Shown piece after piece: positions 27,145 through 34,796 of a stretch of 64,000 nucleotides of DNA. Under the pieces are notes generated by a model. The model was not told the DNA's origin. It was given only the letters and a program-made list of their open reading frames with translations, and made no database searches. The position numbers and the translations under genes are program-made. Each line of letters opens with the position of its first letter. Position 1 is the first letter of the stretch. The stretch comes from Sanguibacter suarezii NBRC 16159 (GTDB lineage: Bacteria > Actinomycetota > Actinomycetes > Actinomycetales > Cellulomonadaceae): NCBI RefSeq assembly GCF_001552735.1, contig NZ_BCRT01000021.1:186001-250000 (forward strand), given 5' to 3'.

Positions 27145-28286
27145 GGCCGCACACCCACCTGATCACCCCCGGCGACCACTACTCCCCCGGCACAGGCAGC
27201 GCGGTCCCCACCGTCGTGCACGGGCTGAGCGCAGCCACCCCGGCAGAAGAACCTCTCCCGGCGGTCCTCGTCGCGCGCGGCACCTACCCCGACCGCTACC
27301 CCAGCGCCCAGGCCATCGAGTACCCCCTGATCGCCCCTCGCCGTCACGACCGCTATGCCGACCTGGCACTGGGCCGCGTCGGCCTGGGACGGCCAGGTGC
27401 CCGCCGGGTGCTGGCCCCTGCGCTCACTGCCCTGGAGACTCCGCAGAAGTGGGCGGACACGGTGGTGCTCGCGCACAACCTGCCGCAGGCGATCCCCCTC
27501 GTCGACAGCCGCCACGTCCCCGTCCTCTACGCCCACAACCAGCTGCTGCGCACCTACACCGCCCGCGAGCTGCGCGTGGCTCTGGACCCGGTGGCCGTGA
27601 TCGTCTGCGTGAGCACGGCCCTCGCCGCCACCACCGCCGAGCAGCTGCCCCCCGCGCTGCGCGGGCGCGTCGCGGTGGTCCGCAACGGCGTCGACGCCGC
27701 GGCCTTCGCGAGCGGTCCACGGCCGCAGCGGTCGACGCTGCGCGTGGTGTTCATCGGGCGGACCATCCGGGAGAAGGGACCCGACGTCCTCGTGGACGCC
27801 GTCGCACGCCTGGGTCGCCCGGACATCGAGCTGCTCGTGGTGGGCAGCACCGGCTTCTCCGCCCGCGACCCGCTCACCCCCTACGAGCAGGGGATGCGCC
27901 GGCGGGCCGTGGTGCCAGGAGCCCGCATCACCTTCCGCCCCTTCGTCGACCGCGCCGAGATCCGCACGATCCTCGCCGACTGCGACGTCGTCGTCGTGCC
28001 CTCACGGTGGGCTGAGCCCAGCGGGCTCACCGTCCTGGAAGGCATGGCCGCGGGGGCCGCGGTCATCGCCTCCGAGGTCGGCGGCATCCCGGAGACCGCT
28101 GGCGACGCGGCCGTCCTCGTCCCGCCGTCCGACGTCGCCGCCCTGGCGGCCGCCCTCGAGGCGCTCGCCGACGACCGCGCCCTGCTGGCCCGCACCGCCA
28201 CCCTGGGGCGCCAGCACGCCGAAGGCAACACCTGGCGCACCGCTCGTGACCGGTTGGGGGTGGTGCTGGGCGAGCACACCCGCTGA
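27141..28286 (+). CDS. Glycosyltransferase family 4
   Basis: GT-B retaining transferase of 381 residues. The N-terminus (HLITPGDHYSPGTGSAVPTVV) has the Gly-rich acceptor loop. The C-terminal domain shows VVFIGRTIREKGPDVLVDAVARL and VVVPSRWAEPSGLTVLEGMAAGAAVIASEVGGIPE, with the E-x7-E donor motif. VYAHNQLLRTYTARELR and VVRNGVDAAAFA are usual GT4 elements. It overlaps the previous gene by ATGA and is followed after 83 bases by the asparagine-synthetase-like gene on the same strand. Confidence 0.88.
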   Translation: MRPHTHLITPGDHYSPGTGSAVPTVVHGLSAATPAEEPLPAVLVARGTYPDRYPSAQAIEYPLIAPRRHDRYADLALGRVGLGRPGARRVLAPALTALETPQKWADTVVLAHNLPQAIPLVDSRHVPVLYAHNQLLRTYTARELRVALDPVAVIVCVSTALAATTAEQLPPALRGRVAVVRNGVDAAAFASGPRPQRSTLRVVFIGRTIREKGPDVLVDAVARLGRPDIELLVVGSTGFSARDPLTPYEQGMRRRAVVPGARITFRPFVDRAEIRTILADCDVVVVPSRWAEPSGLTVLEGMAAGAAVIASEVGGIPETAGDAAVLVPPSDVAALAAALEALADDRALLARTATLGRQHAEGNTWRTARDRLGVVLGEHTR

Positions 28287-28369
28287 CCCGCCCGACACTT
28301 CCGCTCGTACGCCAGACCACAGGCCGTCACCGACGACGACCCGCTGCCGCCTGACCGAGAGAGAGACCC

Positions 28370-29845
28370 ATGAGCCGGATGGACCTGACCGATCACCGTT
28401 ACCTCGCCGGCCAGTTCGTCGCCGGCCCGCGGGCCGTCACCGACGACCACCTCACCCGCACACTGACCTTCGCCGACCTGCACCTGACCGTGCACCCCAC
28501 CCTGCGCACCACCCGTGCCCAGCACGGGGAGACCGACCTGCTCATGCTCGGCACCGCGGTCCACCCCGAGCACCCCACCTGGCGCGACAGCGACGTGCTC
28601 GAGTGGCTCGCCCTGGCGGCGACCCCCGCCGAGCTCGAGGAGACCATGGCCGCCCTCGCCGGGCGCTACGTGCTCTTCGTGCGGATCGGCTCGCAGGCAC
28701 CCCTCGTCTACGGCGACGCCTGCGGTCTGCGCCCCGTGTTCTACCTCCGGTCGGGGACAGACCTGTGGCTGGCCAGCCAGCCCGGCCTGCTCGAGCGTCA
28801 CGCCGGGGCGCTGCGCGACGTCCTGCTCGCCCCGCTGCTAGACGCCTCACCCGAGGGCGACGTCTGGCCTGCGGGACGCACCCCGCTCACCGGCGTCCAG
28901 ATGATGCTCCCGAACCACCGGCTGAGCACCGACGACGCCGTCGTGACCCGGTTCTGGCCCTCGGCACCCCTACCCACGGTGGACCCGGAGGTCGCCGCGC
29001 AGCGGATGGCCCGGCTGCTGCGCGGCATCGTGCTGAGCCTGGTTCGCCGCGGACCCGTGACGATCCTGCTCACCGGCGGCTACGACAGCCGCGCCCTGCT
29101 CGCCGCCGCCTGGCCGGTCCGGCGTCGCCTGCGCTATCTCACCGTCGTCGACGTGGCCACCCCCTCCCACGACGCCTCCATCCCGCTGCGGCTCGCGATG
29201 CGGGGCCGGCTCAAGCTGCGCTTCCGGTGGAGCCGGCCCGCCTCGTCGCACGCCCTCGGGCGCCAGCGCGCGGTCACCGGGCAGGTGTGGCGCGACCCGA
29301 ACCAGCACCGGGACGTGGCCTTCAGCGCGGCGCTGGGGACCACCGCGCTCATCGCCAACGCCTCCGAGGTGGTCCGGTGCGCCTTCTACGAGGGCGGGAA
29401 CCCGCCCGAGACCATCTCCGCCGAGCTGCTCAGCGAGTATCACGGGTGGGCCCAGGACCCCTTCGCGATCGAGGCCTTCGAGCACTGGCTCGCCGGAGTG
29501 CCCCAGGGCACCGGCATCCACCCGCTCGACCTCTACTACTGGGAGTGCCGCGTCGGGGTGTGGGGAGCGCTCAGCGCGATCTCCATGGAGCTGCAGGTGG
29601 ACGCCTTCTCCCCGTTCAACTGCCGGGAGCTGCTCATCACCGGTCTGGGCACCCCGGTCACCTCCCGCAAGCATCCGTGGCTGCTGCACCGCCGGATCGT
29701 GGAGATCCTCGCACCGCAGATCTCGACCATCCCGTACAACGCCACGACCTTCACCTGGCTCAAGACCCGCCTGCCGGCTCCGGTGCGCCAGTCCGTGCGC
29801 CGGCTGCGCCGTCGCGCAGCCGGCAGCGACCTGACCTACCGCTAG
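28370..29845 (+). CDS. Asparagine-synthetase-like protein lacking the glutaminase cysteine
   Basis: A 491-residue relative of class B asparagine synthetase. The N-terminal part keeps the outline of an Ntn glutaminase domain (LAGRYVLFVRIG near 97, LVYGDACGLRPVFYL near 112, LWLASQPGLLE near 132). However, it starts MSRMDL rather than Met-Cys, so it has no N-terminal cysteine nucleophile. The synthetase part has a PP-loop ILLTGGYDSRALLAAA near 232-247, expected to bind ATP and adenylate a carboxylate. Known relatives without the cysteine include beta-lactam synthetase and lasso-peptide cyclases; others amidate uronic acids in polysaccharides. Placement at the end of an exporter and glycosyltransferase block suggests glycan modification, which is inference. 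Its stop codon overlaps the convergent GT2 stop. Confidence 0.75.
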   Translation: MSRMDLTDHRYLAGQFVAGPRAVTDDHLTRTLTFADLHLTVHPTLRTTRAQHGETDLLMLGTAVHPEHPTWRDSDVLEWLALAATPAELEETMAALAGRYVLFVRIGSQAPLVYGDACGLRPVFYLRSGTDLWLASQPGLLERHAGALRDVLLAPLLDASPEGDVWPAGRTPLTGVQMMLPNHRLSTDDAVVTRFWPSAPLPTVDPEVAAQRMARLLRGIVLSLVRRGPVTILLTGGYDSRALLAAAWPVRRRLRYLTVVDVATPSHDASIPLRLAMRGRLKLRFRWSRPASSHALGRQRAVTGQVWRDPNQHRDVAFSAALGTTALIANASEVVRCAFYEGGNPPETISAELLSEYHGWAQDPFAIEAFEHWLAGVPQGTGIHPLDLYYWECRVGVWGALSAISMELQVDAFSPFNCRELLITGLGTPVTSRKHPWLLHRRIVEILAPQISTIPYNATTFTWLKTRLPAPVRQSVRRLRRRAAGSDLTYR

Positions 29846-30819
29846 GGCTCCTGCGGGGAGTACGCCCCGGTGTATCGCCCGCGGAAGGCCCGCACGAGGT
29901 TGCGCTTGACGTCGAAGGGGAAGAACCGCCAGTTCGGCACCGTCCACTCCGACAGGACCGCCCGCGCCGCTCGCCCTCGTTCAGCGACGGGGGCGGGTGC
30001 CGTGAGTGCCTCCACGAACAGCCGGTGATTGAGGTACCACTGCGGGAAGGCGACGGGCCGGCTCCACGCGGGATAGTAGGTCCGCATCTGGTCGATGACG
30101 TCTCCGCCCTGCACCTTGTTGGTCTGGGCGTCGTGGCGACGGGAGACGTAGAGCTGCTCGGGGACCTGCACCCACGGCTGGCGCATGGCCATCGCGACGC
30201 CGAGGGCGATGTCGCCTCCGTAGAAGCTCGGCAGCCCGCCCATCATCTGGAGCATGGGCGTGCGGAACACCCCACCGAAGCCGATCACCTGGTAGACGTG
30301 GCGGCGCAGGAACAGCTCGACCCGCTCGCTCGGGGACAGGACGGTGAAGTCGAGGCCCAGGTCGTCCATCTCACCGACCATCTCGTCGTGGGCGTCGACG
30401 AGCACCACCCGGGAGAAGGCGATCGAGGCGTCGGGGTTGTCGATGAGCGCCTGGCGGCAGCGCGACAGGTGACCGGACCGGACGACGTCGTCCGCGGCGT
30501 TCCACATGAAGTACGGCGCCTGGGCGAGGGAGAGCACCCGGTTGAAGTTCCACGACACGCCGTTGTTGCGCTGGCTGTGCAGGTAGCGGAACCGCGGGTC
30601 GGTCCGCGTGAAGTCCCGGGCGATGTCAGCGGTGGCGTCGGTGGACCCGTTGTCGGAGATGATCACCTCGATGTCGGTGAGGTCCTGGTCGGCGAGCGCC
30701 TGCAGGCTGCGCTCCAGGAAGCGGGCTCCGTTGTAGACCGGTACGCCGACGGACAGCTTCGGCGTGCGGCGCTGCACCGGAGCCTGAGGACTCTCAGGGG
30801 TGCTGGACGGTTCGACCAT
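29842..30819 (-). CDS. Glycosyltransferase family 2
   Basis: A 325-residue GT-A transferase: KLSVGVPVYNGARFLERSLQA, EVIISDNGSTDATADIA and the DXD region YFMWNAADDVVRSGHLSRC. FGGVFRTPMLQMMGGLPSFYGGDIALGVAMA follows in the acceptor part. The ATG at 30817-30819 has AGAGGAAG upstream; the longer open frame to 31083 would reach into the opposite gene and is not used. It is divergent from the next GT2 and convergent with the asparagine-synthetase-like gene, sharing CTAG so that both stops overlap. The sugar is unknown. Confidence 0.87.
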   Translation of the reverse strand: MVEPSSTPESPQAPVQRRTPKLSVGVPVYNGARFLERSLQALADQDLTDIEVIISDNGSTDATADIARDFTRTDPRFRYLHSQRNNGVSWNFNRVLSLAQAPYFMWNAADDVVRSGHLSRCRQALIDNPDASIAFSRVVLVDAHDEMVGEMDDLGLDFTVLSPSERVELFLRRHVYQVIGFGGVFRTPMLQMMGGLPSFYGGDIALGVAMAMRQPWVQVPEQLYVSRRHDAQTNKVQGGDVIDQMRTYYPAWSRPVAFPQWYLNHRLFVEALTAPAPVAERGRAARAVLSEWTVPNWRFFPFDVKRNLVRAFRGRYTGAYSPQEP

Positions 30820-30958
30820 CGGGTGACTTCCTCTCGTTGGGTCGTGCAGCGTTGGCGCCACGAGGTGTGGGCCGACAGGATGTCGAGTACACCCCGCACA
30901 GACGCGGGGAGGGCCCCTCATCAGCGGGATCAGTGCATGGACGACCAGGAGGAACGTC

Positions 30959-31909
30959 GTGACCGAGCTGCCTGAACCGACTCCCTCCGCAGCGGTGGGG
31001 GCCGAGCCCGCCGACGGGCTCCCGCTGGTCTCCGTGGTCGTGGCGACCGACCGTGGAGGGAGCTTCCTGGCCGAGGCCCTCACCTCGGTCGCGGAGCAGA
31101 CCTACCCGCGGGTGGAGACCGTGCTCGTCGACGACGGGTCCACCGCCCCGGCCGCCCTGCGAGAGATCACGGACCGCTTCCCTGACGTCCGCGTCCTGCG
31201 CCAGGACAACGCCGGGGTGTCGGTGGCCCGCAACTTCGGGGTCAGCCACACCAGCGGTGACCTGCTGGTCTTCCTCGACGACGACGACCGCTGGCACCCC
31301 GAGCGCCTCGCGCGCCAGGTCGCGGCGCTGCAGCGCCAGCCGGCGGCGGTGCTCAGCTACTGCGGCATGCGGACCATCGACGCCGCCGGACGGGAGCTGG
31401 TCGCGGCCGACCAGCTCCAGGTCCGCGACGTCCACGACGTGCTGCGGCGTCGCACGGGGATCATCTTGCCCAACGTCATGGTGCGTCGGGAGACCTTCTT
31501 GCGGGTCGGCGGGTTCCACCCCTCCTTCCGCCGCGCCCAGGACCTCGACCTCGTGCTCAAGGTGGCCCTGGAGGGCGACTTCGTCTTCGTGGAGGACACG
31601 CTCGTCGACTACCGCCACCACGGCAGCAACAACACCCGCCGTCACCGTGAGCTGTGCCGCAGCATCGACCACGTGGTCCGCCTGCACATGTGGAACGCCC
31701 AGGAGAAGGGTCGTACCGACCTGGTCCCCGACTACCGGGCGAGCCTGGAGGCCAACGACCGGTTCGCCGCGTGGAGCGCGGCTCGGGCGTCGCGACGTCT
31801 CGCCGACGAGCGCGCCTATCTCGCGGCGGCGCGGGAGATCAGCTGGGCTCTCCGGTTCGCCCCCGGTGCTCCGGTCAGCTGGCTCAAGCAACGGATCCGC
31901 CCGAGCTGA
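30959..31909 (+). CDS. Glycosyltransferase family 2
   Basis: A 316-residue GT-A transferase with VSVVVATDRGGSFLAEALTSV, VLVDDGSTAPAALREI, the metal-binding FLDDDDRWHPERL, RVGGFHPSFRRAQDLDLVLKVALEG and a C-terminal basic end. All core GT2 residues are present. The GTG start is preceded by AGGAGG with good spacing. It stands alone on the plus strand. Its last 26 bases overlap the end of the convergent pyruvyl transferase gene, so the two transcripts are antisense at their ends. Confidence 0.9.
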   Translation: MTELPEPTPSAAVGAEPADGLPLVSVVVATDRGGSFLAEALTSVAEQTYPRVETVLVDDGSTAPAALREITDRFPDVRVLRQDNAGVSVARNFGVSHTSGDLLVFLDDDDRWHPERLARQVAALQRQPAAVLSYCGMRTIDAAGRELVAADQLQVRDVHDVLRRRTGIILPNVMVRRETFLRVGGFHPSFRRAQDLDLVLKVALEGDFVFVEDTLVDYRHHGSNNTRRHRELCRSIDHVVRLHMWNAQEKGRTDLVPDYRASLEANDRFAAWSAARASRRLADERAYLAAAREISWALRFAPGAPVSWLKQRIRPS

Positions 31910-33278
31910 CGGCCGCGGCCACCCGGTCCGCGGGCGGGGCCCCGCCGCCCCAGCGCTCCACCAGCCGGTCGAGATCGACCAGGCCGCGCAGCGCGTGGGT
32001 CCGGGCGGCCTGGACGGCCGGCGCCGTACGACGCTCGGTCCCCTCCTGCTCGGCCTGGGCGCGTGCGACGAGCTCGAGGAGGTCAGGAGCGGCAAGGGTG
32101 CGGGCCTCCAGGACGTGCTCGTCCAACCCCATGGTGTGCATGAGCGTGCGGACCTTCGTCCGGTCGAGGACGGCGATCGGCGCCCTGCCGACCATGAGCG
32201 CGGTGACGGCGTTGTGGAACCGCGACCCGACCACCGTGCGGGCGCCGGTCAGCACCGGCACCTGCTCGGGCAGCGACGTCGCGTGGACCGTGGTGACCCG
32301 ACCGGCGTCGCTGCCCAGCCGGGCACGGGCCTCCTCGGCCACGAGGTCCACCGCGAACCGGTCCGCGACGTCCCCGGCGAAGATCACGACGTCCTGCCCC
32401 TGGCGCACGAGCGTGGTGGCGGTCTCCACGAGGGCCGCGAGGTAGGGGTCCTGCGGGCTGAGGCGCCCGTCGCTGCGCCGGAGCCAGTCGAAGGCCATGA
32501 CCCCCAGGGCCACCAGAGGCCGGTCGGTGGTGTCGGTGGTGGCCACGTCGTCGGAGGTGGAGTCCACGCTCGTCGAGTCGGCGTCCAGGAAGGTCGCCGC
32601 GAAGACGAGGTCTGCCACGACGAGGTCGTCGCGGTGCCCGCCGCCCATCCGCGCGAGCGCCGTCTTGCTCGCCTCGTCCCGGAAGGACCGTCGCTCGGCC
32701 CGCCGCATGGCCGCGACCACGAGCGCCCGCTCCACGCGGGTGGGCAGCATCGTGCCACCGACTCCCACGAAGGCCAGCCGGTGCGAGCCCAGGCTCGAGG
32801 CGAGGGAGACGAGATAGAGGTCGGCCATGGCTCGCCACCCGCGTCCCCCGACGGTGGACTCCGCCTCGAAGATGCCGCAGCCGAGCACGACGACGGCGTC
32901 GACCGAGCGCAGCGTGGTCCACGTGCTCGCGGCCTCCCGCGCCAGGCGCCAGGCGCGCGCGCCGACCGATCGCACGGCGCCGGGGAGCACGAGCGCCAGG
33001 TCTGCCCCGCGTCCTCGTCCGGACCGCGCCGCCGGCTGCGTGGAGACCGTCGGGACCCCGAGCCGCTCGGCGACGGCGGCGGTCTGCGGCCCGTAGGTGA
33101 TGAGCCGGAGGTCGAGGTCCGGGTGCGTGGCACGCAGATGCTCGACGGCGACGGCAGCGGTCGCGTCGTTGCCGGTGTTGCCGGTGCCGAAGCCGCCGTA
33201 GAGCCCTACCCGCAGCGGACGCCGCCCTGCCCGTCCTGTGCCCTGGTCAGCTGCCGCGTCTCGGCGACGGGAGAGCAC
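31884..33278 (-). CDS. Polysaccharide pyruvyl transferase family protein
   Basis: Transfers pyruvate from phosphoenolpyruvate to a sugar as a ketal, giving a negatively charged surface glycan. The 464 residues begin with the family motif RVGLYGGFGTGNTGNDATAAV, and near the C-terminus carry ARTVVGSRFHNAVTALMVGRAPIAV, the conserved RFH element. A Ser/Thr/Asp stretch (DADSTSVDSTSDDVATTDTTD) forms an inserted loop near residue 235. The GTG at 33276-33278 begins one base after the PIG-L stop, so it is co-translated with the deacetylase and cytidylyltransferase genes. Confidence 0.85.
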   Translation of the reverse strand: MLSRRRDAAADQGTGRAGRRPLRVGLYGGFGTGNTGNDATAAVAVEHLRATHPDLDLRLITYGPQTAAVAERLGVPTVSTQPAARSGRGRGADLALVLPGAVRSVGARAWRLAREAASTWTTLRSVDAVVVLGCGIFEAESTVGGRGWRAMADLYLVSLASSLGSHRLAFVGVGGTMLPTRVERALVVAAMRRAERRSFRDEASKTALARMGGGHRDDLVVADLVFAATFLDADSTSVDSTSDDVATTDTTDRPLVALGVMAFDWLRRSDGRLSPQDPYLAALVETATTLVRQGQDVVIFAGDVADRFAVDLVAEEARARLGSDAGRVTTVHATSLPEQVPVLTGARTVVGSRFHNAVTALMVGRAPIAVLDRTKVRTLMHTMGLDEHVLEARTLAAPDLLELVARAQAEQEGTERRTAPAVQAARTHALRGLVDLDRLVERWGGGAPPADRVAAAVSSGGSVA

Positions 33279-33279
33279 G

Positions 33280-33918
33280 TCAGGCTCCCACGGCCAGGAC
33301 GGCCTTGCGCACGACGAAGCCCTCGGCGTACCGCTGGCGGCACTCGATCCCGCGCAGCCGCATGATGCTCAGGAAGGTCTCCTCGTCCCACCAGTCCCGG
33401 CCCACCTGCGAGGGGTAGCACGCGGTGAGCAGCTCGACCTTGCGCAGGGCGTTCTCCCGGCTGACAGGCACATAGTGCGTGACCGGGCGGAGGTCACCGT
33501 CCCACTTGGGGATCTCGTACTCCAGCACGAGCGCGTCGCGCCAGACCGTCGTCACCAGCTCGGCCACGAGCCGGTGGTCCTGGTGGGCGTCGTCCCGGCT
33601 GGGGCACAGCACGAGGTCCGGGCTGATCTGCCGGGAGAGCTGCTCGAGCCCGGCCTTGGACTCCCCCCAGTGAGCCGGCAGCCGGCCGTCCGGCAGGTCC
33701 CAGAACCGCACGTCCGCCCCGGGGACGAAGGCGGCCGCTGCGGCGCGCGCCTCCTCGCGCCGGGTGGGTGACCCGGTCAGGGTCGCGAAGGTCGCACGCA
33801 CCTCTCGCTGCGCCCCGAGCTCGAGCAAGAACCCGCCGCAGGCGATCTCGATGTCGTCGGGATGCGCGCCCAGGCACAGGATCTCGACCCGCCCAGGTGG
33901 CAGCCCGAGGGCGATCAC
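33280..33918 (-). CDS. PIG-L family N-deacetylase
   Basis: Zinc-dependent deacetylase of 212 residues in the LmbE/PIG-L family, which removes N-acetyl groups from sugars or related amines. Metal ligands are visible in ILCLGAHPDDIEIACGG (AHPDD, residues 16-20) and in SRDDAHQDHRLVAELV (HQDH). The GTG at 33916-33918 overlaps the cytidylyltransferase stop (GTGA). Coupling to that gene suggests it acts on the same sugar nucleotide, or on the sugar after transfer. The substrate is not known. Confidence 0.9.
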   Translation of the reverse strand: MIALGLPPGRVEILCLGAHPDDIEIACGGFLLELGAQREVRATFATLTGSPTRREEARAAAAAFVPGADVRFWDLPDGRLPAHWGESKAGLEQLSRQISPDLVLCPSRDDAHQDHRLVAELVTTVWRDALVLEYEIPKWDGDLRPVTHYVPVSRENALRKVELLTACYPSQVGRDWWDEETFLSIMRLRGIECRQRYAEGFVVRKAVLAVGA

Positions 33919-34796
33919 AGGCCGCCGCCGGACAACCGGGACATCCACCCGCTCGGCCGCGGCAGCGGTGCCACCTCCGGGACGTCGACGACCGGCACCC
34001 GCTTCCCCGGCGCCGGGGGCGGCGGCGCCCACACCGCCCACGGGCACTGGCCGGTGCGGTACAGCTCCTCGAGCTGGGACCGTTCTTTCAGGGTGTCCAT
34101 CGGCGCCCAGAACCCGTCGTAGCGGACGGCGCGGAACCGGCCGTCCTTGGCCGCGCGGATGCACGCGTCCATGACGAGGTCCTCGCCCTCCCCGAGGTAG
34201 TCGAAGATCTCCTGGCGCAGCACGAAGAACCCGCCGTTGATCCGCATCTCCATGTCAGCGACCGGCTCGATCCCCTTGAGCATCCCGTCCGCGTCGATCT
34301 TCACCACGTGGAAGGAGTCCTGGGGATCGACGGCGAGCAGGGTGCCGACCGCGTCCGTGGCCAGGAAGTCCTGGACGATCTCGTCCATCGGGGCGTCGGT
34401 GAGCACGTCGCCGTAGTTGGCCAGGAACACCTCGTCGTCGTCGAGATAGCGGCGCACGCGCCGCAGCCGCTCACCGATCGCGGTGTCCATCCCGGTGTCG
34501 ACGAAGGTGATGCGCCACTCGCTGATGTCGCTCGAGAGCAGCTCGACGTCCTGGCCGCCCTTGGTGAGCACGAAGTCGTTGGAGTGCGTCTCCTGATACT
34601 CCAGGAAGTAGTCCTTGACGGCACGCGCGCCATATCCCAGGCACAGGATGAACTCCGTGTGCCCGTAGTGCGCGTAGTACTTCATGATGTGCCACAGGAC
34701 CGGGCGCGAGCCGATGGGCATCATGGGTTTGGGCAGCGACTCCGTGCCGGACCGCATCCGCATGCCCAGCCCTCCGCAGAACAGCACGACCTTCAT
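33915..34796 (-). CDS. Sugar-1-phosphate nucleotidyltransferase, glucose-1-phosphate cytidylyltransferase (RfbF) family
   Basis: Makes an NDP-sugar, CDP-glucose in characterised RfbF. The 293 residues show VVLFCGGLGMRMRSG with LPKPMMPIGSRPVLWHIMKYY, TFVDTGMDTAIGERLRRV, LANYGDVLTD, the INGGFFVLRQEIFDYL substrate segment and RYDGFWAPMDTLKERSQLEELY. All of these align with RfbF. A Pro-rich C-terminal tail of about 35 residues is extra. No clear CDP-glucose 4,6-dehydratase (RfbG) is nearby, so the nucleotide and sugar remain open. It overlaps the aminotransferase stop by ATGA and the PIG-L start by GTGA. Confidence 0.85.
   Translation of the reverse strand: MKVVLFCGGLGMRMRSGTESLPKPMMPIGSRPVLWHIMKYYAHYGHTEFILCLGYGARAVKDYFLEYQETHSNDFVLTKGGQDVELLSSDISEWRITFVDTGMDTAIGERLRRVRRYLDDDEVFLANYGDVLTDAPMDEIVQDFLATDAVGTLLAVDPQDSFHVVKIDADGMLKGIEPVADMEMRINGGFFVLRQEIFDYLGEGEDLVMDACIRAAKDGRFRAVRYDGFWAPMDTLKERSQLEELYRTGQCPWAVWAPPPPAPGKRVPVVDVPEVAPLPRPSGWMSRLSGGGL

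Noticed and set aside
28246-30975. Open frame of 909 codons on the plus strand
   Set aside because: It runs out of frame through the asparagine-synthetase-like gene and antisense to the GT2 gene; the sequence is a mix of Arg/Pro-rich shadow.
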